DNA of 64,000 bases from Cyclobacteriaceae bacterium. Its GTDB lineage: Bacteria; Bacteroidota; Bacteroidia; Cytophagales; Cyclobacteriaceae. The number at the start of each line of letters is the position of its first letter. Position 1 is the stretch's first letter. The stretch lies in assembly GCA_947458585.1 (NCBI GenBank), contig CANGYY010000001.1, positions 61,001 to 125,000 on the forward strand, given 5' to 3'. The position numbers were made by a program, and so were the translations under genes. The notes below the pieces were generated by a model. The model was not told where the DNA came from. It saw only the letters and a list, made by a program, of their open reading frames with translations, and ran no database searches. Positions 7,725-14,999 of this stretch are shown in pieces.

Positions 7725-8963
7725 ATGAAGCGCTCTTTTCTAGTTTTGGTAGTCTTGCTGTCCGCTTGGACTGCATTGTTTTCTCAGGAAAAAGAGCCCA
7801 TTCTGATTTTAATTTCTCTGGATGGCTTTCGCTACGATTATGTGGAGCGATTTCAACCCGAGAACCTGACTCGTTTTATAGCCGAAGGCACTGCTGCCAA
7901 GGGCTTGATTCCTTCCTTTCCAACCAAAACTTTTCCCAATCACTACACCATTGCCACAGGAATGCTTCCTGAGCACCATGGCTTGGTGGACAATGCCTTT
8001 TACGAACCCTTCAGAGACCAGGTATATACTATGGGTAATCGGGAGATTGTGCAAGATGGGTATTGGTATGGAGGCACGCCGATCTGGGTGTTGGCTGAGC
8101 AGCACGGGATCAAGGCAGCGAGCTACTTCTTTGTGGGTACGGAAGCCCCTATCCAGGGGGTTCGCCCGAGTTATTACTACGATTACGATGGGGGAGTACC
8201 TAATCTGACCCGAATTGCCAAAGTCTTTGACTGGCTACGCTTGCCTGCTGCAGATCGACCTCGACTGATTACGCTCTACTTTTCCGATATGGACGACACG
8301 GGGCATCGCTATGGTCCCAACAATGACTTGGAGTTGAAAAAAACGTTGGATCGATTGGACCATGAGCTCGGTGCCTTGTTTGAAGGACTGGAAAGCTTTG
8401 ACCTTCCCATCCATGTAGTCCTTGTTTCCGACCACGGCATGACAGAAGTGAAGCAGGAAAATTTAATTTTGTTGGAGGACTTAACTGCCGGCATTCAAGG
8501 ACGAGTGGTCAATAATGGGGCTTTGGCCCACCTGCATTTGGAGGATCCCAAGGAGAAGGAAAAGGTGATTCAACTCCTGCTGGCTCGAAATCCAAACATC
8601 CGAATCGATGACCTGAGCACTACCGAAAACTATAGTGATTTGACTGCTTTTCCTCAACGGAAAGGGGACCTCTTGATTATCCCAAATCAAGGACACTATT
8701 TGACTGATGTGCGCGGAAAGGTTCGTTACCAAAACAATGCCGCTCGTTTTCAGACGCAGGTCTTTGGAGAGCATGGATTTACCCCACGCTACGAAGACAT
8801 GCGGGGGATTTTTTATGCGAAAGGGCCCAAAATCAAGGAAGGCTTGAAGGTGGAACCTTTTCAAAATATCCACATTTATCCCCTGCTCTGCCGCATTTTG
8901 GAACTTCCTATCCCGGAGGGTATTGATGGCAAGCTAGAGGTGCTACTTCCTGCACTGAAGTAA
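7725..8963 (+). CDS. Secreted type I phosphodiesterase / nucleotide pyrophosphatase family protein
   Basis: 412 residues with a signal peptide (MKRSFLVLVVLLSAWTALFSQ). The alkaline-phosphatase superfamily metal and nucleophile motifs of ectonucleotide pyrophosphatase/phosphodiesterases are present: ISLDGFRYDY (Asp near 33), PTKTFPNHYTIATG with the nucleophilic Thr near 69, SDMDDTGHRYGP (about 190-201), VSDHGM (about 232-237) and FGEHGF (about 348-353). It should hydrolyse phosphodiester or pyrophosphate bonds of nucleotides or similar molecules outside the cytoplasmic membrane. It ends with its own terminator. Confidence 0.92.
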   Translation: MKRSFLVLVVLLSAWTALFSQEKEPILILISLDGFRYDYVERFQPENLTRFIAEGTAAKGLIPSFPTKTFPNHYTIATGMLPEHHGLVDNAFYEPFRDQVYTMGNREIVQDGYWYGGTPIWVLAEQHGIKAASYFFVGTEAPIQGVRPSYYYDYDGGVPNLTRIAKVFDWLRLPAADRPRLITLYFSDMDDTGHRYGPNNDLELKKTLDRLDHELGALFEGLESFDLPIHVVLVSDHGMTEVKQENLILLEDLTAGIQGRVVNNGALAHLHLEDPKEKEKVIQLLLARNPNIRIDDLSTTENYSDLTAFPQRKGDLLIIPNQGHYLTDVRGKVRYQNNAARFQTQVFGEHGFTPRYEDMRGIFYAKGPKIKEGLKVEPFQNIHIYPLLCRILELPIPEGIDGKLEVLLPALK

Positions 8964-8998
8964 ACCGGAGCTGGGAAATTTCCTCTAGTCTTATTTTC

Positions 8999-9020
8999 AC
9001 CAGTAGGTACTGGTTTTTTT
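8999..9020 (+). terminator. Rho-independent terminator after the phosphodiesterase
   Basis: Stem ACCAGT (8999-9004) with ACTGGT (9009-9014), four-base loop, then an uninterrupted T tract to 9020, 36 nt after the stop codon. Confidence 0.75.
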
Positions 9021-9069
9021 GACTGAATTGTACTCCCATACTCTATGCTGAGCTAAGACTATTTTTTGC

Positions 9070-9163
9070 AGATTTTACTAAAAAGAAGTCTTTTCAAATT
9101 TGATTTAGTAAAATCTACTAAAACGACCCCCTAAAAACCATTTTTTAGTATTTTTTACTAAAA
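9070..9163. repeat. Cluster of TACTAAA / TTTAGTA motifs with a perfect inverted repeat
   Basis: A perfect 13-bp inverted repeat, AGATTTTACTAAA (9070-9082) and TTTAGTAAAATCT (9104-9116), has a 21-nt spacer. Further copies follow at 9116-9122 (TACTAAA) and as an inverted pair at 9145-9163 (TTTAGTA then TACTAAA). The cluster lies in the 560-bp gene-free region before the truncated dinD. It could be a set of operator sites or a decayed element end. Confidence 0.6.
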
Positions 9164-9255
9164 CTATTCATTTCCCATTTCCGCTATTTTTCACCATTGA
9201 GGCTATTTAAGGCTATCTTTCCATTACTTACCAAGCAGGAGAGGGAGCGACAAAA

Positions 9256-9392
9256 GGGTGATTTTTTAATCTACTTTTTTAGCTGATTTTTAAGAGGAAT
9301 GGGCAAGTCTTCTTAAGGGTGATTTTTTTAGCTGATTTTTTTAAACTGCTCCTTCTCTTGGCTTGGGTGAGTTTTTTTAACTGAGCTATCCA
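9256..9392 (+). repeat. Three degenerate direct repeats, GGGTGATTTTTT...AGCTGA
   Basis: Units beginning GGGTGA occur at 9256, 9317 and 9365. The first two share the pattern GGGTGATTTTTT followed by AGCTGATTTTT; the third reads GGGTGAGTTTTTTTAACTGA. The stretch is strongly T-rich and carries no coding frame. The remainder of 9021-9582 shows no further gene; a GATCAGTTGATC palindrome lies at about 9532-9543, before dinD. Confidence 0.6.
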
Positions 9393-9582
9393 TTCGAAAA
9401 AACCAATAGCATTTACATCGTTCTGGTAAGCTCTAAGATGGAAGATTTCACCTTTTCAAAGCAGCTGGTGCAGACCAGGGAAAATAATCGATTCTGGTAA
9501 ACACTCCGCTGGTTTTAAGCATGCTTATGAGATCAGTTGATCAAATCAAAGGAGAAATAACTTAAAAAAATAACCTAACCGT

Positions 9583-9879
9583 ATGAATAAGGAAACGATT
9601 AGTAAACTGAATAAATCATTCGAAGAATCCGCCTACGAGCAAGACGGAGTCGAGTTTTGGTTAGCAAGAGAACTCCAAGAACTTCTTGGTTACTCAGATT
9701 GGCGAAATTTTGTGAATGCGGTGGATAAAGCCAAGGAAAGTTGCAAAAACACCAAGGAAACTGTTTCAGATCATTTCGTTGACGTCAACAAAATGATAGA
9801 AGTAGGCAAAGGAGGTAAGCGTGCAGTGGAGGATATTCTACTTACTCGATATGCCTGCTTTCTCATTGCTAAGATTTGA
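9583..9879 (+). pseudogene. Truncated DinD-like protein (BRO-N domain fragment)
   Basis: 98 residues closely resembling the N-terminus of DNA-damage-inducible protein D: VEFWLARELQELLGYSDWRN (about 23-42), AVDKAKESCKNT and the DVNKMIEVGKGGKRAVEDI region, ending RYACFLIAKI and a TGA. Full DinD proteins are about 270-280 residues and continue after YACYLIAQNGD, so roughly two thirds is missing. No continuation is visible in other frames before the next gene, which starts 9 nt later. It could still be expressed as a short BRO-N protein, but a remnant is more likely. Confidence 0.75.
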
Positions 9880-9888
9880 GATTAGTAA

Positions 9889-11313
9889 ATGAGCGAAAGC
9901 CAAAACATAGAATGGAAGCAATCGTGGCACGATGACTACCTCAAATGGGTATGTGGTTTTGCCAATGCGTTTGGGGGAACGATTTGTATTGGGAAAAATG
10001 ATGCTGGCGAAATTGTGCATGTGGAGAATTATATCAAACTGCTGGAGGAAATCCCCAATCGAATTCGCAACAGTATGGGCATTATCTGCGACCTTAATTT
10101 AGTTGAAGAGTCCGACAAGAAATGGATTGAACTAAAGGTAAATCCCTACGCTGTCCCGGTCTCGTTACGTGGCAGGTACTATTACCGTTCGGGCAGTACA
10201 AAAATGGAACTAACCGGATTGGAACTCAATGAGTTTTTACTGAAAAAGGCAGGTAAAACTTGGGACGATGTAGTAGAAGATGGGGCAACGCTTGCTGATA
10301 TTGATACGAAGAGCATTCATAAGTTTATCGAAGACAGTAAGGATCAAGGTCGCTTACCCGATACTTCGGGGCTTACTACACTTCAAATCTTAAACAAACT
10401 CCGTTTGGTTAAGGAGAATAAGCTTAAACGTGCAGCACTCATTCTATTTGGGAAAGATCCTGGTCGCTTTTTTAATAATATTTCTGTGAAAATTGGTCGT
10501 TTTGGCAGTGATGGCAGCGATCTCAAATTTCAAGAGGTTCTAGAGGGGAACTTAGTTTACTTGCTAAATGAGGTCTGGACACAACTCAACTACAAGTTTT
10601 TGACCCGCCCCGTTGACTTTGAAGGAATGCATCGTATCGAAAAAGGGGAGTACCCCTTATCAGCCCTTCGAGAGATGCTGTTGAATGCACTAGTGCATAA
10701 GTCCTATGTGGGAGCAGCTGTTCAGTTGCGTGTGTTTGACTACAAACTTTCCATTTGGAATGAAGGGCTTTTACCCCAAGGGCTAGATATCGATAGTTTA
10801 AAATCCAACCATAATTCAAGACCTAGAAATCCTAAAATTGCAGATGCCTGTTTTAAGGCCGGATACATTGACGCTTGGGGCCGAGGAACCTTAAAAATAA
10901 TAAGTGCTTGCAAAGAGGCGGAACTACCGGAGCCGGAAATTATTGAAAAAGAGGGTGGGGTGCAGGTAACAATCTTTAAAGCTATCCTACCAGTTGAATT
11001 AATAGCCGTTGGTCCAATGGGTGGTCCAATAGGTGGTCCAATAGGTGGTCCAATAGGTGGTCCAATGGGTGGTCCAATAGGTGGTCCAATAGAAGAACAA
11101 GTTGCTTTCTATTCCGCATCGCTTTCGAAGCGTCAACTAGAAGTTCTTGAAATCATCAAAGCAAATACCAAGATCAGTAGACGGAAACTTGCTGAGCAGC
11201 TGAACATCAACGTTTCTGCTGTTCAGGGGCATTTAGATTTACTCAAAGAAAAAGGAGTGCTGAGTAGAAAAGGGGGGACAAGGGGTATTTGGGTAATCCT
11301 AGAGAATAACTAA
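9889..11313 (+). CDS. AlbA_2 (Schlafen-like) domain ATP-binding protein with winged-helix C-terminus
   Basis: 474 residues. The AlbA_2 domain spans about 1-115, with the typical start ESQNIEWKQSWHDDYLKWVC and NAFGGTICIG. A GHKL-type ATPase domain (HATPase_c_4) covers about 245-360, with REMLLNALVHKSY, DAWGRGTLKII and adjacent glycine motifs. Residues 375-402 are a (GPMG/GPIG) tandem repeat, and about 410-474 is a winged helix (SRRKLAEQLNINVSAVQGHL). Such proteins are widespread putative transcriptional regulators or defence-associated proteins; the role here is unknown. It follows the dinD fragment by 9 nt and may have been co-transferred with it. Confidence 0.85.
   Translation: MSESQNIEWKQSWHDDYLKWVCGFANAFGGTICIGKNDAGEIVHVENYIKLLEEIPNRIRNSMGIICDLNLVEESDKKWIELKVNPYAVPVSLRGRYYYRSGSTKMELTGLELNEFLLKKAGKTWDDVVEDGATLADIDTKSIHKFIEDSKDQGRLPDTSGLTTLQILNKLRLVKENKLKRAALILFGKDPGRFFNNISVKIGRFGSDGSDLKFQEVLEGNLVYLLNEVWTQLNYKFLTRPVDFEGMHRIEKGEYPLSALREMLLNALVHKSYVGAAVQLRVFDYKLSIWNEGLLPQGLDIDSLKSNHNSRPRNPKIADACFKAGYIDAWGRGTLKIISACKEAELPEPEIIEKEGGVQVTIFKAILPVELIAVGPMGGPIGGPIGGPIGGPMGGPIGGPIEEQVAFYSASLSKRQLEVLEIIKANTKISRRKLAEQLNINVSAVQGHLDLLKEKGVLSRKGGTRGIWVILENN
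11011..11092 (+). repeat. In-frame 12-bp tandem repeat, about seven copies
   Basis: Units GGTCCAATGGGT or GGTCCAATAGGT run without interruption from 11011 to 11082, with a seventh partial unit to 11092. Each unit encodes Gly-Pro-Met/Ile-Gly, forming a hinge between the ATPase-like and winged-helix domains. As 12 is a multiple of three, copy number changes would alter linker length without frameshift. Confidence 0.95.
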
Positions 11314-11346
11314 TCAAAATCTTTCCTAAATCCATTCCCTATCTCC

Positions 11347-14313
11347 CTACCCCTCCGCATTCCAATAGGCCATGCGTTCCATGCGCTGCACCTCGAGGGA
11401 GTAGAAGCCAAACTCTTCCACTACCTTCCCCTCGATGCAGTAGATCGCTCGACCTTTGAAAGGATACTGTTTGACCGTAGGAGGGAAGTGAACCGTGTCG
11501 ATCCAATGCCCTTCCGAATCGATAAAGGTTCCAAAATTCATCACCTCCCCCTTGATCGTCCGAGTGTACTTGACGGTGACCAAGTAGCCAATTACCTGTA
11601 CGATTTTCCCTAACTCCTGCGGCAGCTCCTTCGACTTTGCCCCTTGAATACCTGGGTCTTGGAGCAAGTGGAAGGGGGATTCCAGTGGGAATTCCAAAAT
11701 ATCGATTTGATCCAAGATGTCCTGACGCACATCCAGCTCTTCCAATACCGGCACCTGAGGAGGCAAACTCTCCCAGGAATTGCCTCCTGCCGAATGCACA
11801 AACAGTTCCTGCGTAGGTCGTACCCCCACCTGCTTGTGGTGGAGAAAGTGGGCCGCCCAGAGGAGTTGCTGCTTGTTTTTCCCCGTAAATCGGAATGCCT
11901 GAATTCGAATCAAAATCAGCAGCTGTTCCAATCCACAGGAGACCCGTCGCACAAAATCCTCCAACCCCAAAAAAGGTCCCTGTGCCTGCCGCTCCTGCAA
12001 GAGGCGCTCTACGGTTCGTTTTTCAAGGTGCTTCAGGTGTATCCAGCCCAAGTAAACGGTCGTCCCACTGATTCGAGTCAGGTACTCGCTCTCGTTGAGG
12101 TGGGGGGCTTCTATCGTGGCCCCCTGCATGCGCAACTCGTGTACGTAAAATTCGGTGGAGTAAAACCCTCCAAAATTATTGATCACCCCCACCATAAACT
12201 CCAAAGGAAAGTAGGCCTTCAGGTACAAGCTCTGGTAGCTCTCCACTGCAAAGGAAGCCGAGTGCCCTTTGGCAAAGGAATAGCCTGCAAAACTCTCAAT
12301 CTGCATCCATACCGCTGCCGCCTCGGTATCCTGCCTCCCCAGACGCTTGCAGTTGTCAAAGTAGGCAGCCTTCACCCGTTCAAACTCATCCTTGGAGCGG
12401 GATTTGCCACTCATGCCCCTGCGCAGCACATCCGCCTCAGCCAGGCTCAGCCCTGCAAAATGATGTGCTACCTTGATCACATCCTCCTGGTACACCATGA
12501 TGCCGTAGGTCTCGGGCATGATCTCCGCCAGCACAGGATGGGCCTGCTTCCTGCGCTCCGGGTCCCGATGCCGCAAGATGTATTCCCGCATCATGCCCGA
12601 TCGAGCCACCCCAGGGCGGATGATGGAACTGGCCGCCACGAGTTCCAAGTAGGTGTCGGCCAGCAGCTTGGCCAGCAGCATGCGCATGGCAGGAGATTCT
12701 ACGTAAAATGCACCAATGGTATGCCCGCTTCGGAGAAGTTCCTTGATCTTGGGATCTTGCTTAAACTGCGCCACTGCTCGGATATCCACTTCAATCCCCT
12801 GGTTGCGCTGGATCAGCTCCAAACTGGACTTGATGTGCCCCAGTCCCCGCTGGCTGAGCAGGTCAAACTTGTGTAAGCCGATGTCTTCGGCCACGTGCAT
12901 GTCGATATGCGCTACTGGGAAGCCCTTGGGGGGCAAACTGGTGGCGGTGTAGTAATGCATCGATTTGTGCGATAGCAGCAGTCCGCAGGCATGAATGGTC
13001 AAGTGAGACGGCATGTCATGCAGTACCTGCGCATAGCGAAGGATCAACTTGCCCAAGCCATCGGGACTATAGCCTGCTTTGTCGGCCTGCTGCAGCAGGG
13101 ACTCAATCTCTGCTTTGGGTAGGCCAAAGACCTTGCCGAGTTCCCGAATCACGGAATTGTATTGAAAGGTGCTGTACGATCCAAGGAGTGCAACATGCGC
13201 TTCTTGGCCCACCGTATATTTTTTGAAGAGGTAGTCAAATACCTCGTCTCGGTCGGCCCAACTGAAGTCAATGTCGAAGTCGGGAGGATTTTCTCGGTAG
13301 AGGTTGATGAAGCGCTCAAAATAGAGATCCAGCTCCATGGGATCCACGTCGGTGATTCCCAAGCAGTAGGCCACCACGGAGTTGGCTCCGGAGCCTCGGC
13401 CCACATGGTAGAAATTGCGCCGATGGGCAAACTGCACAATGTCGTAGTTGATTAGAAAGTAGGAAACAAAGTCTTTTTGCTGGATCAGCTCCAGTTCCTT
13501 TTCAATGCGCTGTCGGACAGCAGGGAGGAGCTGTGGGTAGCGCTGCTGTGCTCCTCGGAAGGTTTCCTGCCGGAGGTAATCGAGATCTTCCCCTCCGGTA
13601 CCGAGCAGGTCGCGCTTGTTTTTGACCGCCTGAAAGTAGAAGGAAAACTGGCATTGCTCTAGGAGCTTTTGCGCATTGAGGAGGAGGTAACTGTGACTTT
13701 CGCAGCGAGCGATGAGCTCCGCATAGCCATAGAACTGATCCGAGGGATCCGCCTGTTCCTGCACAGGGAGTTTGCTGAGCAGCGTATTGAGTTCCATGGA
13801 GCGCAGGAGTCGGTGCGCGTTAAATTCGAGTTTGGAGGAAAAACTAACGGGCTGCAGGAGTACCAATTTTTCTCGTTTCCGGTACCAGGGCGAGGAATGC
13901 AGCTTGTTGAGTTGGCTGGGTTGGATGCCGACATACTCATGCTCAGCCAAGGGGAAGTACTCCTTCGGAAAAGGATAGACTACAAAACTATTTGCAAAGG
14001 CAGGTGCTTTGTCCGGAAAAGGCCGCTTCTGAATTAAGTGCTCCGAGAGGTGTTTGTTGAGCTCGTACAGGCCCTCCTGATTTCGGGCGAGCCCGATGTA
14101 CTGCTGCGCGATGCCGTTCCTGAAATCAATCCCGATGACCGGATGAATGCCTGCTTTTTGTGCCGCTCGGATAAAGGGAAATACCGCTGCACTGCTGTTG
14201 ATGTCCGTGAGTGCCAGGGCATCTACCTTCCGCTTTTTTGCTTCGGATACGAGCGCATCCACCGACAAGGTGCCGTATTTGAAACTGAAGTGGCTGTGGC
14301 AATTGAGAAACAT
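11347..14313 (-). CDS. DNA polymerase III alpha subunit-like protein (short DnaE type)
   Basis: 988 residues, shorter than replicative DnaE (about 1,150 or more). The PHP domain opens with CHSHFSFKYG. The polymerase core has HVGRGSGANSVVAYCLG (about 303-319), the catalytic pair in PPDFDIDF (Asp347 and Asp349), and the third aspartate in HKFDLLSQRG. An OB-fold-like C-terminus follows, but the long tau-binding tail is lacking. In the PHP domain LTDIN replaces the usual LTDHGN, so that metal site is probably inactive. Size and features suit a second, repair or translesion-type DnaE, but no imuB or dinB is adjacent. It ends 33 nt from the convergent AlbA_2 gene. Confidence 0.85.
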   Translation of the reverse strand: MFLNCHSHFSFKYGTLSVDALVSEAKKRKVDALALTDINSSAAVFPFIRAAQKAGIHPVIGIDFRNGIAQQYIGLARNQEGLYELNKHLSEHLIQKRPFPDKAPAFANSFVVYPFPKEYFPLAEHEYVGIQPSQLNKLHSSPWYRKREKLVLLQPVSFSSKLEFNAHRLLRSMELNTLLSKLPVQEQADPSDQFYGYAELIARCESHSYLLLNAQKLLEQCQFSFYFQAVKNKRDLLGTGGEDLDYLRQETFRGAQQRYPQLLPAVRQRIEKELELIQQKDFVSYFLINYDIVQFAHRRNFYHVGRGSGANSVVAYCLGITDVDPMELDLYFERFINLYRENPPDFDIDFSWADRDEVFDYLFKKYTVGQEAHVALLGSYSTFQYNSVIRELGKVFGLPKAEIESLLQQADKAGYSPDGLGKLILRYAQVLHDMPSHLTIHACGLLLSHKSMHYYTATSLPPKGFPVAHIDMHVAEDIGLHKFDLLSQRGLGHIKSSLELIQRNQGIEVDIRAVAQFKQDPKIKELLRSGHTIGAFYVESPAMRMLLAKLLADTYLELVAASSIIRPGVARSGMMREYILRHRDPERRKQAHPVLAEIMPETYGIMVYQEDVIKVAHHFAGLSLAEADVLRRGMSGKSRSKDEFERVKAAYFDNCKRLGRQDTEAAAVWMQIESFAGYSFAKGHSASFAVESYQSLYLKAYFPLEFMVGVINNFGGFYSTEFYVHELRMQGATIEAPHLNESEYLTRISGTTVYLGWIHLKHLEKRTVERLLQERQAQGPFLGLEDFVRRVSCGLEQLLILIRIQAFRFTGKNKQQLLWAAHFLHHKQVGVRPTQELFVHSAGGNSWESLPPQVPVLEELDVRQDILDQIDILEFPLESPFHLLQDPGIQGAKSKELPQELGKIVQVIGYLVTVKYTRTIKGEVMNFGTFIDSEGHWIDTVHFPPTVKQYPFKGRAIYCIEGKVVEEFGFYSLEVQRMERMAYWNAEG

Positions 14314-14420
14314 GGAGTCGGCAAGATGCTTTCCCGAAGACTGTCCTCGGAATGAAGGGGATAAGTAAAATAGAATTCAAGGGGATTGCCCTTTCCCGAA
14401 GATCAGGTAGGGGTTAGGAG

Positions 14421-14451
14421 ATTAAAATGTTAATATTATTAACATTTTAAT
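14421..14451. promoter_or_regulatory. 31-bp AT-rich palindrome upstream of the DnaE-like gene
   Basis: Perfect 14-bp arms, ATTAAAATGTTAAT (14421-14434) and ATTAACATTTTAAT (14438-14451), separated by ATT. It lies 108 bp upstream of the polymerase start, in a gap of about 290 bp between that gene and the next minus-strand gene. The symmetry and position suggest an operator for a dimeric repressor; a terminator for the upstream small gene is less likely because no U-tract follows. Otherwise 14314-14604 shows nothing codeable. Confidence 0.6.
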
Positions 14452-14604
14452 GTGTATAATGTAGACAAAAAGAATAACAAAAAAAGGATACTGAAAAAAA
14501 ATGAAGAAGGTTGTCGCAAAAGTGGAGAATGTGACTACACGGCTTCACAAACCTAGAAAAGATTCCTTCCAGCGACTGGATAGTGTGAGTGAATGGGAGA
14601 GAAG

Positions 14605-14832
14605 TTAGGCCTTGGCCAGGAGGAGTTGAAACTCCAAGGCGCTGCAGGGCTTGAACTCATCGGCTTCGAGATCTTCAAAAATTTCTTCGTCAGCGGTAAT
14701 GTTCGTTTTCTCAATGCACCCATCGGGATGCACAATCAGTTCGGTGCCGGTAAAATCCTGAGGGTTGATCATCACCAAAACTTGGTAATCGTCAAAAATT
14801 CGTTTGAAATACTGAGAAATTGCTTTAGCCAC
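14605..14832 (-). CDS. Small protein of unknown function, 75 residues
   Basis: The frame starts at GTG (complement of 14830-14832) and encodes MAKAISQYFKRIFDDYQVLV..., acidic in its middle (TADEEIFEDLEADEF) with no signal peptide or membrane segment. A perfect -7 element lies about 20 nt upstream, which supports expression. It is divergent from the trp leader. I recognise no family; it seems real because promoter, composition and absence of an overlapping gene agree. Confidence 0.65.
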   Translation of the reverse strand: MAKAISQYFKRIFDDYQVLVMINPQDFTGTELIVHPDGCIEKTNITADEEIFEDLEADEFKPCSALEFQLLLAKA

Positions 14833-14851
14833 GGTGAGTTCAGGTTTTTGT

Positions 14852-14859
14852 CAAAAATA
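14852..14859 (-). promoter_or_regulatory. -7 element (TATTTTTG) of the 75-residue gene
   Basis: On the minus strand TATTTTTG fits TAnnTTTG exactly, 20 nt before the GTG start at 14832. No clear -33 box was found. It is back-to-back with the trp promoter at 14884-14912. Confidence 0.5.
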
Positions 14860-14883
14860 ATTCAAAAAAATTCAGAGTAAGCA

Positions 14884-14912
14884 TTGCTTATTCCAAAGCC
14901 TTTCTAAATTTG
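14884..14912 (+). promoter_or_regulatory. Promoter of the trp operon
   Basis: -33 TTG (14884-14886), an 18-nt spacer and a perfect -7 TAAATTTG (14905-14912). Transcription is expected around 14917-14919, only a few bases before the leader peptide ATG at 14922, so the leader mRNA would have almost no 5' untranslated region. Confidence 0.75.
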
Positions 14913-14921
14913 TTCCACCTT

Positions 14922-14999
14922 ATGAAAATAATCGCAAACAACTACTGGTGGTGGCATTCCAAAACTTTCCTCGGGAAAGCTCAGAAAGCCGTTGCCTAA
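14922..14999 (+). CDS. trpL: trp leader peptide, 25 residues with three consecutive Trp codons
   Basis: ATG at 14922 to TAA at 14997-14999 encodes MKIIANNYWWWHSK and a further 11 residues. The codons at 14946-14954 are TGG TGG TGG, a highly unlikely run in random sequence given how rare Trp is. It lies between the trp promoter and a strong terminator, in front of trpE. This is the classical layout of a ribosome-mediated attenuator: stalling at Trp codons senses low charged tRNA-Trp. The peptide itself needs no function. Confidence 0.88.
   Translation: MKIIANNYWWWHSKTFLGKAQKAVA

Noticed and set aside
11011..11092. CRISPR-like array
   Set aside because: The repeats are 12 bp, contiguous without spacers and lie in a coding frame.
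11644..12876. 410-codon plus-strand open frame opposite the DnaE-like gene
   Set aside because: It is antisense to a gene with clear polymerase motifs, has low-complexity odd composition and no recognisable domain; codon bias of the sense gene explains the openness.
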